NCBI RefSeq assembly: GCF_000524195.1
Contig: NW_020170488.1
Location: 128,953 to 192,952, forward strand
Length of the DNA stretch: 64,000 nt
Direction of reading: 5' to 3'
From: Echinococcus granulosus
Taxonomy: Eukaryota; Platyhelminthes; Cestoda; Cyclophyllidea; Taeniidae
Shown here: in pieces, positions 26,101-38,390 of the stretch
Position numbering within the stretch: position 1 is the first letter of the stretch
Layout: every line of letters starts with the position of its first letter
Translations under genes and position numbers: made by a program
The notes under the pieces: generated by a model
Seen by the model: only the letters and a program-made list of their open reading frames with translations
Database searches by the model: none
Told to the model about the DNA's origin: nothing

Positions 26101-29100
26101 AAAAGCTAGAACAAAAAATAAAATAATTTGAGGATTTAGAAAATCTACAACTTATTTTCTATTTTGATATTTTAAACGAAGTCTTTTTTTTTCAAAAAAA
26201 GCAGTAAAATGTTTGTAAGACAGATTTTACTAAACACGTTTACTCGTTGTCATGGCAACTCAAATGACATCAAACGAGGGTGATCATGTCACCTGCTCGG
26301 GAGTCAAGATGAAATAAAAGCGCTTTAATTCTGCATTTATTCGGCTCAGTAGTGATCACACTTTGACGTAGCTTGTCATCACTGCCTGATGAGTGGCATC
26401 TTCCCCTCCTTGTAGCGTTGGATCGACGCTGGTAGAAAATTGAGGAAAACGGTTGCCCAAGTGTCTGCCCATTCTTCCTACGAATAATTTGAAGCGCTTT
26501 GTAGAGGATCACTGTCTCAAAACTTGACGCCGATGGACACGCCATAGAAAAATCAAACGGGTAATTTTGCCTTTTCTCGAATATTTGACGCACCTGACCT
26601 GCTGACTTTTGATTTTTGAAGATTACACAAAGGCTTTGTGTGGTATTCCCGATCAATTTAAAATAGACCTGTGCCAATGCCGCGGAGTTGATCTTATGCA
26701 TTAAAAACCTCTCTTGAATTAAACGTCCATTTAAAGCCGGGAGTGTAGTGATACCTTTCAGTCTGTATCACAAGTCGTCGTATTTCCCTCCCCCCTCCCC
26801 ATGGTGGTTGCAAAAACCTCTCCTACGAAATTTATAGGCCCCCTTTGTCCCGTGGGGGTCTTACTAGAGATCGCGATGTCTCCAGACCCTCGCTGCGCTT
26901 TCAAGTAGCGAAGTACGGTCAGAAATCATGACTTGTTATATAGAAGTGCAAAAGATCTAGGCGATTTCACGGCCTTAATCTTCCTCTCCGAATCCGTCCT
27001 TTGGTATCAAAATTGAGAATATGATTTGGCCGAAAGAGTTTTATATCCCTTTTCCATCTAATTTACGCAGAAACACCTTCATTTTCTCGACCGAAGGCGC
27101 TACGCTCAAAGGCAACGACGCAAAAGAAGGCGGCTGAAATAGGACAACTCTACTTGACATTTTTAGCAGGAAAAAAGAAACCATGAAAGCGGTAGTCTTT
27201 TAAATTTCCTTATATTTTAGCGGCTTCTATAATTGAGGGAAGAGAGGAATAGATTTGTTTTGGTAAAGGAAAACAGGAAGGGATATTGCTTTTTTTTTTG
27301 GGAAAGCAAGTGATTAATTTCAGCTGGAGACGATCTCTTCGTGCCCAAATGAAAGCTGCACTGATAAAGGTGGCCATTTATTTCCCTAACGGAAGGGATG
27401 AAGCTGTTAAATTCCCCATTTCGGTGACAGGGCTCACCTGGTTAAATTGAAGGCAGTCAACGTTCCAGTAGATTGGAGACGGAATATTATCCGCTGGAGC
27501 AAGGGATATCACAAAAAACCGGTTTAAGTGGCCTGTTTCAGTTTCGTTTATGCAAAGCTACGGGAGGCACTTCTTACGAGAGCTCGAGTTCACAACGACA
27601 AATCCATATTTTAGCCAAAGATCCTTGATTTGCGCAGTGATTTGAGTGTTTAACCGCGTGGAGGACAATCTGATCTCTACGGGTTGAACATATCCTCTGT
27701 GGCCTGGCTTTTGGGTCATGCCAGTAGGCTGGCGCCCAGTCCTTTGCTCATTAGGTATTGAGTAGTATGTCCCCCCACTCTACTATAGCTCATTTAAACT
27801 TCAGCAAAGACTCAGGATGCTGCCAAAACTCCCCATTTCTTGAACTTTTTCGTCGAGTTGTGCCTGGAATAATCTTATAGATCTAGGTGTTGCTGTCTTA
27901 TTAAACATTAAAAGGCAGTACCTTTTTTCGCCTCAGGCTAAATAAAATCATCAAAAAATTGTTGTCATGGGAAGTGTAAAATCCAAAAATATCCACTTAT
28001 TTAATAGGTACCCCTAAAATACATGTTCCTTTTTTAGACCGTTAAAAATCTTTCGTTTCTTCCTATTGCGGCGTATCAAAAGAAGTGCTGATTAGTCTTG
28101 TTTTTCTCGTATAAATCACATTGGAGCATCCAAATTTTTCAATCTATCTCCGAGATTTGATAAAATCACTGGGGACAATGGCAGGGAGCCACAGAATTAT
28201 CCCCCACACCTGACTGCGCTGGCCTTTGCTTGGTGTTCAGCTCCGCGTAAAACGTGACCAGATGGCGATCAGTCTTTGGGATGGCAAGATCCCCATCTCC
28301 ATTTTTCGCTAATTTAATGTGCCTCTTCTTTCCCCTCATCAGCACGTGACCTAACGTTGGCTAGATACTTTCCAGAAAGGAAAGCAATGCACCGAATTCC
28401 TCTCTTTTTCGGTTTATTTTTGGCAAACCAAGTCAGTTCAACCCTTCAAACTGGTACATCTAGATGCCTCGATTTCCACCCTGCCCCTCGCACACTGCTC
28501 AATCGACACGATTCAACCCAAAACGGGTTGATCAGTAGTGTCATCCGATTGGCCAGTAAATCCGCACACCTGATTGGTTAATTGGCGAAGACGACGAAAG
28601 GGTAACGTGTCGTGTCGCCGTGGTATCCATTATTACCACATTGCCGCATTTCACGTTCAAGAGGGGGTAACACCTATTATCGCCACTTCTTCGCCTATCC
28701 CATTTAGCAATATCACATAATCACTGTTAATCAGAGTGACATCCCTCCATCGATACCTGCGGACACCATACTTCCTAAAGGCTAACCCATCTGGATTTCT
28801 TCTCAAATGTTTGTGGAGGGTGATTAGTCTGGTGCGTCTTGATGTTTTCCATCCATTATTATCGTTCTTTATATGAATATCGAATATTATTTTGTATTGG
28901 CTCACTCGTAAATAATGAGAATAAGACGGCGGTTTGAGAGGCTCATATTTTTTGCAGGATTTAGAGATTACTAAAGTTACATTTTCGTTTTAGACGTTCC
29001 TTTGTCTTCTAACAAAAAGAAGTCTTTTTTTGGACTCTTTCCCCTTCCCCCTAATTTTCCTACTTTTTGAGTCGGCGATTTTATCCCTCAGATGGGGGAA

Positions 29101-29189
29101 TGTTGAGGTTTAAATCAATCAGGTCCGAGTGGATGATGTTAGTGAAAACCAACTATTCTTGCTTTCTTTTTTTGCAACTCTGTTACAAC

Positions 29190-29236
29190 CTAAGGATAAG
29201 AAAAAACAAGTGCAAGTTTGTTGTTTCCTATCCTTA
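29190..29236. repeat. Imperfect 20-bp hairpin
   Basis: Arms of about 20 nt (CTAAGGATAAGAAAAAACAA and TTGTTGTTTCCTATCCTTAA) pair with three mismatches around an 8-nt loop. A second, competing 7-bp stem (CCTATCC/GGATAGG) overlaps the right arm. Confidence 0.6.
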
Positions 29237-30873
29237 AAAAAGAGGATAGGCCACTTACCCCTACCGAATGGCGCGGTATTAATCACTGCTCGCCCACAGC
29301 TGTTTAAGCATTTCTTTTTCATATTTATTTATGAAACATGCTGAGTTTTAACAACAAACCTCATCGGTCGTGGAAAGTTCTATTGTGACATGATACCAAT
29401 TGCGAATTCTTCAGTGGAGGCGTGGAGAAGGGAGGGGAAAATGGAAGAATTAGATGTAAACTTCTCTTTGAGTTTCATAATCAAGTATTTAGGAGGTAGG
29501 ACAGTGGGGAAAAGGGGAGCAGAAGCACAAAATCCCCACCAAATTTGTGTTATTTTTTTGGTCACAGAAGTACGGTGAAGCAAGCAGTACACGACTCTCA
29601 TGCCCAACTTGCGCCGAGTATTTGGGAGGCGGCGGCAGGTGAACGAACTGATGGTTCACACGCATTATGGCTGTTTCGAAGTCCACACGCACTGCATCTT
29701 CCCCGTCCCCTTTTCTGGTTGATTTTCAAACCCAGTCATTTCGGGCCTGTAAAGATGAGGGGAGGGGGAGGGGACGAGGGACTTATTTAAACAAAGAGGG
29801 GGTTGCGCCAGCAACCATGTTCGCTACCTGGTTGAAGGCACATTCCACTTTGCTTAATGGTAGAGGTATGGTTTTTGGATGCTCCGCAGTTCGTTTTCGG
29901 CATTCTGAAGGGGGCTGCGCGGGGGTGAGCCCTCACCTGCCTCCATCGTCACTCGGCTATTTCGAGTAAAAAATTTTTCGACTTTTATTCCCATGATTTA
30001 CAAAATACGGCCTCACGAAATTTTACGGTTTTTGTCTCTTTTGTGGCATATTATGACTCAAAGACCCCTTTTTTACACCCCAGTAAATTCAATTCATCAA
30101 GTGGTAGGTTCAATAGGTCATTTTGTCCCACAATGTGGGAACAACATGCACGAATTTTGTCCCTCTTTTTTTTGATCCTTTGACCATAAGATTGAAAATA
30201 TACCAACACGTAGGTTGAAAATCCACCAAAAAAGTGCCACAAAAAAATCAACAAAAAGTTACCCGGAGGGGTTCTTAACCGGTATAGAAGAGATTCATAA
30301 AATCGCATTGTTTTTCCCTCCCCCTCACACCTCCTTCCACTTGTTAGCTCTTTTATGTCAATAAGTTGTAAAAAGCGGCCTCAAGGCGAAAATTTCTCGT
30401 GGACTCCTCAACTTTGACACCGATGGTGCAGACTCCGCCACCATAATCAAAGTTCATGTACGTAGGAACTTCCCTGCATAAAAAATAAAAGTCCACTTTG
30501 TGGGTTTTTGCCTCTTTTTGAACGAATTACAGAATGTGACCCTTGAATGCCACATATTTGATTAGACAAATTGCCCTAAATTGCCTGGAGTGACACATGC
30601 ATGACATATTGGTGGGCACCATTGTTCAAGTGAAGCAAGCCGCACTTCATTTATTGGGTAGCCGAACGGAGCGGAGGGTCTGGGGCTCACCTCGGCTATA
30701 CCGACGCGTTGATGCCACAGTTTTTGTTTCTCCAACCCATCAGGTAAACGTCTTTCCTGAGCCATGAAATAAAATTTGTCTCCTTGCTCTGATTTGGCAT
30801 TCAGATGACTGATCCTTGATCTGTCGATCCGAGGTGCCGTGGCATTCAAACTTTTTCTAACGTATTGGTCTGC

Positions 30874-30899
30874 AAGATATCGCTAGACAGCGATATCTT
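30874..30899. repeat. Perfect 11-bp hairpin
   Basis: AAGATATCGCT, loop AGAC, then AGCGATATCTT. Non-coding surroundings. Confidence 0.85.
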
Positions 30900-33800
30900 T
30901 AACAGAGGCCACCTTTTTTGTCCGTCAGCTCACCTTTTCGATAGGTGATTAATTTACACGGTTCACTTTTTGCCCTTCCAGCGACAGGGTGTAATTCCCT
31001 ACTGTCGGAGTAGTAAATAGTCCTCTTTACTACCTCCAAGCATTATCAGTTCGGTTGGAATTAGGTAAGGAGATATATCACGCACCAAAAGTCCATCCAC
31101 AAACTTCTCCTTATAGAAGGTCGATATTTAAGAGGGGAAAAAAGGGAAAATCTTCGCATTTAAGTGATCATCTGAAGGTACTTTTAGATTTCCCCCTTTT
31201 TGATGGCCGTTGGCGCGCAACAATGGTCATTAAAAAGAATTTCTTAAGTACTTGGCATGGCGTTTAGTTTCCACACCTTTGTACTTTGCCCATTTAGACG
31301 CAGATGAATTGGTGAGTTTTCTCTTATAAAAAAAGGCAGCTGAATACCTTTTTAAACAATAATTTATCAAAAAAAGCATGAAGCGTTGCTTGGGGAATAC
31401 CGGTTTTCTGAGATGCTGCCACACTGGTGATCAGGAAGTGCTTCAGCCTCGTGTCAATCGGTATCGATTGCTTTGTATTTTTTGACAAGCAAATAACTAG
31501 AGAAAACTGCCACCTGAAAAAACAGAAATGGGAAATACGTATGAATCAGCATTACCTCGGTCTTTGTTATTGCTGTTGCTGTTTTGTGTGTGTGGTGCTG
31601 GTTGGTCTAGTTTGGCTGACTCAGGAGCACGGGTCTTTCCTCGGCCTTGGTCATCGCATTTAAATTTGTGCGCGCCGAAAAAAAAAAACAAACAACAAGA
31701 AAGACAAGCCAGATATGCTAATGGTGAGACGCAAACACATGTCGCCCGTCCCCACATGTCCGTGTGTTCTCCGTCACAGCGTCTTCACCGGGTGACATGA
31801 CAAACTGGTGAACCAGCAAACTGGACAAGTGTTCGTGGACTGTGCAAATTTTGGGGAGGGAGAGCTTGCTTTTGCATTAGGTGAGAACAAAAATCTCAGG
31901 CCTACCCTTCGAGTGAGAGAATCTTTTCCAGGAAGGTGAGGCGAGGTCCCCATTATCTGTCGTTCCATCCAAAGCCTATCAACCATTAATTTTTCCCCCA
32001 TGGGAAGTTCATTGTACCTTCTCGTATAGGTGTGTGTGTACGCGGACTCAGAAGCTAATGTGATTTAAACAAGGTCGCTGTAAAACCGCCAACAGAAGCA
32101 CCGCCAAATTTGATTAGAGTTTACGTAAACCTCAAGCATCCACCTTCATCATTATGGCTGTGTACTCTTGTGATGGTCACATTTTGCGTGGACGAAAGTA
32201 AAGAGGTCATCACACCGAATCACTTTCGCGCCTTTTTTGTGCAGAATGACTTGATGCATAATTTAAATGAACCAGAAATGTTTGGCATTTCCTGTGTCAC
32301 CAATCAAAGGAAGAGGCGAGATCCAGTGCAGTGGGCCAATGAGATCACTCACACTGCTGAGGGACACCTCACGTCTGGTACACCAGGTGAAGGGAATCAG
32401 TCGTCCAAAATGAGCCATTTACTAGTTGAAAGGAGAATAGGCTCTGGGATTTTTAACCTCTTTTTAATCTTTTCCCCTCCCCTTCCACCTCCGTCGCCCA
32501 CCGTCCTGGATGTGAAGACTTTTAAATTGGCCTTCATTTTTCCTGTTATAAGAAAGGAGAAATCCATTCGCTCTTAACGGGCAAGTGAGAAGGAAAGGTG
32601 CGAACAAACATACACACAGTGAGCTATTTCTAGACGTTAATGGAGCGGGAGAAGAAAGACGGAGGAGGCGAGGGAGGGCGAAAGCACGAGTGAGAGAGGG
32701 AGAGAACGAGGGAGCCTTGGAAATGGGTAATAGCGCGTGTTGCAGCGATAAAAAGTAGCATGTTACCGAGATGATGGCTCCTTGTTTTGCCTCACTAATT
32801 TCTATGTGGAGGCTTGCTTGCGTCTGTCACGCAACAACTGTTGCCACCTGAGCAACCCTCTCGAAATGGGGCACGACACACACACACGCTGACGTGACTG
32901 CAACAACTGATTCGAAATCTCAGCCTCGGAGACAGTTGGCAGGAGGAGAAAGACGGGGATAAAAGTGAAATACGATCAGAGCTGAGAGAGAAAGACAGGG
33001 CGCCAGTTAACGGTGTGTTGAATCAGCATTTCGTAACACCGACTTGTAGTCGTCTTTGGCAGCGGTACAGGTCCGGTGGGGTGGAAGTTAGGCAAAATCG
33101 TCAGAGGGGGGAAGAAATTTGGGAGGAAGGTTTTTTGATAGATGCACAATTCCACTCCGAGCACTTTGCATCATTCATAAGATGCACTGGAGAGGCGGAC
33201 AAGTGTTGCGGAGTTCGGAAAAGTTGAAAAATTGCCTTCCATGGTGTAGATGCTGACAAGAGAGGCTTTTGTTTTTTCTTTAGCGAGTGATTTCAGCAAT
33301 TTTGGGGACACGGCCTTAGAAATTCGTTTCTAAACGCCAGTTAGGAGGTGATTTTAAAAATCCCCCATTTTTTTTCGACTCACGGCATCCCTTCAAACCC
33401 CGTGGATCAAATCGTCGATGGCCTTGATACACATTTTAAAATTTAAGACTCTGTTACACAAAGAAAGCTTCTTTAAATAAGAAATTGCACCCCAATTCCT
33501 GAGCTTTTTCTCTCCTTTTTTTGCCAAAAATTTTCCCGGGGATTATTTGTGACGCGGAAGCAGCCCTTAAGTCGATCGGCTTACTATTACCATGGTGATA
33601 ATTCGCAGATGTATTCTTTTTCTATAAATGGGAAACTCACTCATTTCTCCAAATGTCAGGACACCCCCAAAGATTTCCTTTGCCTTGAAGGAGGCAAGAG
33701 AGCTCACCCAAACCTTTCGCGCTTTGTGGTCCCGCGATAGAAAGTTGTGAAACTCCACGCTTTTGACATGGTCAGTAAAGAAACTACATTTTATTTTAGA

Positions 33801-34909
33801 GATTAAGATGCACCCTAATTTCTGCTGTCAAGTGTCGGCTAATCGGTGACGTATTTGGCAGACGCGTCTTATGTGAGGGGAGGGGGTGGGGAGAGGAGGA
33901 GAGAGGAAGGGATGCGCGATTTGTTCGGCCAGTAGGACACAGGTGTCCCCGAATATGTAAAACTTTTTGACCCCTTCAGCTGTCATTAAAAATAACAAAG
34001 TTGGTGCAATTCACCCTCTGCAACCAAGGGTTGATGTAAACATTTACCACACACGTCACGTATTTGTGACGTGAAGCATGTGCAAGTTAAGGAGGATACA
34101 TGGTTAAAAAACAACCACTGTGATATTTAAATAAGAAAGATAATACAGTACCACAACTCCTGCGTCATTCTGTTTGTAATTAAAAGCCTTTGTGCGGTGG
34201 TTTAAGGAAAAGGCGGAAGGTGTAAACGGACCCGAAAATACCGAAAAGGTTTGTCAAACAGGCTATCAGAAGCCTATGATTCTGTCCGCCAAATCAAACA
34301 TAAGAATCTGCCTTTGCCACCTTCTAAACCTTTTTGAGCAAAACGCGGAGATACTTCTCTTCTCCCGGGGATATTCAGTGCTCTAGCGACAGTGCCACAA
34401 CCCACCACCATCCAATCGAGAGCTCACGTCCTCCAAAATGCGCTTGTTCGGAATTTCGTCAAGTAAATGGAAGTGGTCAAAGAGACACGAGATAGTTTTA
34501 CCAGGGCACTTTATCGTTTTTCCACGATGACAACGGTGACAAGTTCTCATCACTTGACACGATCAATTCACTTTTTTATGATTACTTTTAAGGATTCCTT
34601 TCCTCTTTCACCTTCACTAACCGCTGATTTTAACTTCGACCCCGATAGGGAACACTTCGTCAACTCAAAACTTGCCAAAAGGGGCAAGTTTTTGACAGTG
34701 AGGAAGTACACACTAGGTTGTTAGTGTTAATCCGGGACTATGGGAAAAAGGTCTGCTGAATTCTTGCCCTTGTTTTAAGAATAAAATACTACTTGTAAGA
34801 TTTTATCACAGAAGGTCATATCTGTGTGGCTGGATCATGTTCAGACAATCCGCTTCACCTCCCGTCATCTGTTGGTGGCTCTCCAATGCTTTCAGTCCTT
34901 CGAGCTCCC

Positions 34910-34927
34910 CTTTGGGGTACCCCAAAG
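34910..34927. repeat. 18-nt perfect palindrome
   Basis: CTTTGGGGTACCCCAAAG in non-coding sequence. Confidence 0.9.
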
Positions 34928-35079
34928 TCTGCTAGGTGTACTTTTCATTATCATTCCCTCGACTCAATTCTTTGGTGGTGGTTAAAAAGGAACGCTATCT
35001 TGGTATCCAGTGTTCAGTAACCTATAAGGTACACCATGTTCCCCCTTGCTCTAGAGAAGTTAGTTTATAGTGCAAGTTT

Positions 35080-35179
35080 NNNNNNNNNNNNNNNNNNNNN
35101 NNNNNNNNNNNNNNNNNNNNNNNNNNNNNNNNNNNNNNNNNNNNNNNNNNNNNNNNNNNNNNNNNNNNNNNNNNNNNNN
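35080..35179. other. Assembly gap (100 N)
   Basis: Exactly 100 N directly abutting a trinucleotide microsatellite. The assembly probably broke in this repeat. Confidence 0.99.
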
Positions 35180-35253
35180 CACCACCACCACCACCACCAC
35201 CACCACCACCACCACCACCACCACCACCACCACCACCACCACCACCACCACCA
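35180..35253 (+). repeat. (CAC)n trinucleotide microsatellite
   Basis: About 24 uninterrupted CAC units running straight out of the gap. The true length is unknown because the left edge is missing. Frames through it give poly-His, poly-Thr or poly-Pro on + and poly-Gly or poly-Val on -; none has support as coding. Confidence 0.97.
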
Positions 35254-35894
35254 AGGATCGCCATCCAGTAGGCGACTGCTTTCATGTTCGATGTTTTACT
35301 GCACATTGGTAGCAGACTAGCATCCCCACCTCCACCATAGGTACGATAGGGTAACCACGCTTACAGCGTTCATTCATTGCTACACGCCCTTCCATGTTGA
35401 TGGACATTGGCCACACTGGACTCGACTGGATTGGACTGGACCGACTACTGGTGAACAATGGGACCCACCTGCCAATCAATAGCGTGTGAGACTCCACCAT
35501 GGCAGACTACCTTTGTTCTCCGATTCGATTTGAACGCGCAGCGTGCTTACTACTCACCAGACGTTGTTCAGGATAGAAGTGTGGAAGTCACCTCATCCGT
35601 AGTAGTGTCAATTGATGAGGCACTTTTTTACTCCCCCCGTCTCTAAGTTACGGTGCAGTAGCTTAGGTGAAAAAAACTCGCAAAGGCAACAAAGAACTTC
35701 AAGATTCATGGGCACTAGTCTAGGCTTGAGCAAATAAACGGCGATTTTATTGGTTGTAGGCGTTAAGACTTAATTACGGTGCCTTAAGGGGAAGGTTAAA
35801 AACACACCCAGAGTAGTTTTATCCCATTTTGACAGGTTAAGCATGCTGCTTATAAGCGGTCACAATAATAAGTGTTGGCGTGTTGGTTTTGTAG

Positions 35895-38118
35895 GCCAAT
35901 GTTACACGTGCTGTCAAAAAAGTCCAAGTTGAAGAAGTCGCATCAACGTGGCCAACGCCCCGAGACCTCACAGGACACAAGATGGGATGCACTGGAGGTG
36001 GAGACAAAGTCGACCACTCCTGACTATCGAAATCAGCGCAAATTTCGCCGCGGAAAGGAGGCCTCTGTGTTAATCCTCGGTGAGGATCTAAAATTTGGGG
36101 GGTCTATTCGAACTAGGAGTACCTCATCTCGACGCTCCTGTTCAGCGATGGTGACATTTGAATCCATCAAACCAACTCAAGTGTGGCAAGCTTCTGCCAG
36201 TCCCTCTCCACCCACAACCTCTGCAACCACTAGACGCTGCGTTAAACCCAAGCATCCAGTGGACAGTTTAGCTCTCTCAATGATCGCGCAGGCATCAGCT
36301 GAGAACCAGTGGCTGTCGCTGTCCACAGGGGATGAGGACGATCTTAGCGACAGCACAGATAATGATGAAGGTACTGAAGAAGTGAGGAAGGAAGGGAAAG
36401 GGCGAACGGACAGCGATCGAGGTAAACGAGCGTCCACATCAACTTCTCATCGTCCGCGAAGCAGTCCTTCTAGTTCTGACTCCTCCTCTAGTTTTGAATT
36501 ATCCCGATCTTCCACAATGTCCGCCCGTCATAGACGAAAAAAGCAGTCGTCGCGCCGACATCGGCGAGAAAACGCTGCATTCTCGTCAGGTACTCCTTCG
36601 ACGTCCAGTGATTCGTCATCCAGTAGTTCGTCGAGTGAGGAAGACAATGAATTTGATCTATGTTGGAAGATGAAGGCTGGTGGAAGTCTGCGGAATGCCA
36701 CAGCAATTCAGTCTACCCCGCAGTTGAAACGAACACCCCATCATCATCATCATCAATCCCTTGTACTTACACCAACTGTAACTCCACAAGTCATGCCAAG
36801 ATATCCTTCCACTCACCATTACAATCGTCCACAGACCCTTAATCTGACTGCCGGTTCATTTCCACGACCCATGTCGGCTAGGAGTTCTTCAAAAGACCCG
36901 CCCTTTGTACAGACTATTGCCAGAGCGGTGGAAGACTTCTTTCCTACGCTGGAGTGGATTGAAAAGTACAAGGTTATCAGTGTGCATCGAGGCGATCTGT
37001 TAAGAATTATTCCTTACCCAGGTACAAATCCGGACAAAACGTCACCCACTACGGGATGGTTCTTGGCGCAGAAGTGGTGTGCAGATCACGCGTCTGGAAC
37101 GAGTCCAATAGGATTTATTCCGCGCATTATATGCTCTTTTGTCTGCCCTGATAATACACCACGACTTTCACATATCACTCCTCGACACACAGGTTCACAT
37201 GACTACTCTATGAAGATGGCCGAAAACAGCGCTTTCATGACAGTCTCTGCAGATGTGAGTCAGGCCACTTCTGGAGGTCAGATGAGTGCGAATTCCACGA
37301 TTTGCGACACGTTCTTGGAACCAGTTTCAGCTCGTAGTATCTATCCCTCTCCACAGTTAAGCCTTCATACTCCCTGCACGACAGCCGTCAAGACCTCCTT
37401 CACATCGATTCCCGCGGTTTATGAGATTGAAGATCGAGATTCTGGACGTGGACCAAGTTCTGGCTCGGAGTGGAGTAGTGGAAAGGGTGGAAGTCTTAGC
37501 GGAGCAACGGATATCAACGTGGATGATAAAGACCAGCCTCAACCACAGACACAACCGCAACCACAATCACAACAACAACAGCCCCCCACAAACAAACCCT
37601 CTTCCTGCATTAAGTGGTCTCCAACTGGAAGCTATCAGCGACGTTCCTCCTTCGATCAGCAGTCTGGATCTAATTTCTCTTGTCCCTTGCCACCACCACC
37701 CATGGCGTTGTTGTCTCATGTATGTACCGTGACTATGGGAGAGATGAAATCATTACCGACACCGGTGACAACAGCAACAGCATTTTCAGTTTCCGATACG
37801 GAGGCTGGGGGATCCATATGCTCTTCGTTGGGGACACGAACACGTCTCTACGTGCGTGGATCAAAACCGCTTACTTCAAAGGCGACAGAAGGGGAGGTGG
37901 GAACGGAAAACAATATGGAGTGGAGGGATGAGAAGGGTGGAGGCAGTCCACTAACCCCGGCGGAGCCTGTAGACGAGGAGGAGGAAGGTGACACCAGTGG
38001 ATCACCGCAGTCCACCGTAGTAGTAGTGTCGTCCAATTCGGATCCCGCACACTGGGAGCCCTACAAGACAATGATCCAGGTGGGACAAAATAAACTGGAG
38101 AAGTTCACTCTCGTGTAA
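35895..38118 (+). CDS. Large terminal exon: Ser-rich scaffold-like protein with SH3-type domain and PDZ-ligand C-terminus
   Basis: The frame is open from an acceptor (GTTGGTTTTGTAG, before 35895) to TAA at 38116-38118. The exon may be internal-to-last, or translation may start at the first ATG, 35899, giving 739 residues. Numbering from that ATG: a basic start (KKSKLKKSH); an acidic then Ser/Arg-rich low-complexity stretch (about 145-260); five His (36739-36753); an SH3-type domain at about 335-418, seen as HRGDLLRI, GWFLAQ and SPIGFIPRI; a Gln/Pro-rich tract (37539-37600); and an acidic segment near the end. The last residues, KLEKFTLV, fit a class I PDZ ligand (T at -2, V at 0). The SH3 core has an insertion between its second and third strands. 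I infer an adaptor or scaffold at membranes or junctions. The family is not identified and upstream exons are not located with confidence. Confidence 0.8.
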
Positions 38119-38221
38119 ACAATGCGTATTACTGTTGACGTGTGTTCATTACTCTCAGGTCTTTCCCCTCAGGTGCTTTCTCCAGTCTGCTTCCCCTCTA
38201 GTGCAACCTCCTCGCCCACTC

Positions 38222-38227
38222 ATTAAA
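38222..38227 (+). terminator. Possible poly(A) signal of the SH3-domain gene
   Basis: ATTAAA, 104 bases after the stop codon. It is the nearest variant hexamer downstream. Confidence 0.35.
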
Positions 38228-38356
38228 TATTTGCATCACCTATGTACACATTATCACTTGCGACAGGTCAAAATTGCCTACCTTCATTTACTTTAGAATC
38301 CCTTATTGACAGTACAAATGAGTTATATTTCCAAGATTGGCAGCCCTTCGTTTTCG

Positions 38357-38390
38357 GTGGGAAGTGGGTGGGTGGGTGGGTGGGGAGGGG
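38357..38390 (+). repeat. GGGT tandem tract, G-quadruplex motif
   Basis: At least six runs of three or more G separated by one to three bases, on the sense strand about 240 bases after the SH3-gene stop. If transcribed, it lies in that gene's 3' UTR. Confidence 0.75.

Larger units (their letters stand above)
3388..35894. other. Gene-poor 32-kb stretch
   Basis: No complete gene could be supported on either strand. Part is probably upstream intron of the SH3-domain gene whose last exon starts at 35895, because that exon begins mid-codon. What I see: a decayed reverse transcriptase remnant (about 6571-7078, -), candidate exons (5684-5743, 5997-6024, 23043-23172, 27071-27142), two assembly gaps, a microsatellite, homopolymer runs and several hairpins. 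Most open frames here are short and lack splice signals or protein-like composition. Confidence 0.5.

Noticed and set aside
35036..35320. Frames through the gap and the CAC repeat (poly-His, poly-Gly and others)
   Set aside because: They exist only because N and the microsatellite contain no stops; no splice or family support.
35872..35898. Extending the SH3-gene frame upstream to 35872
   Set aside because: The extension has no ATG and crosses an acceptor-like TTTTGTAG; the exon more likely begins at 35895.
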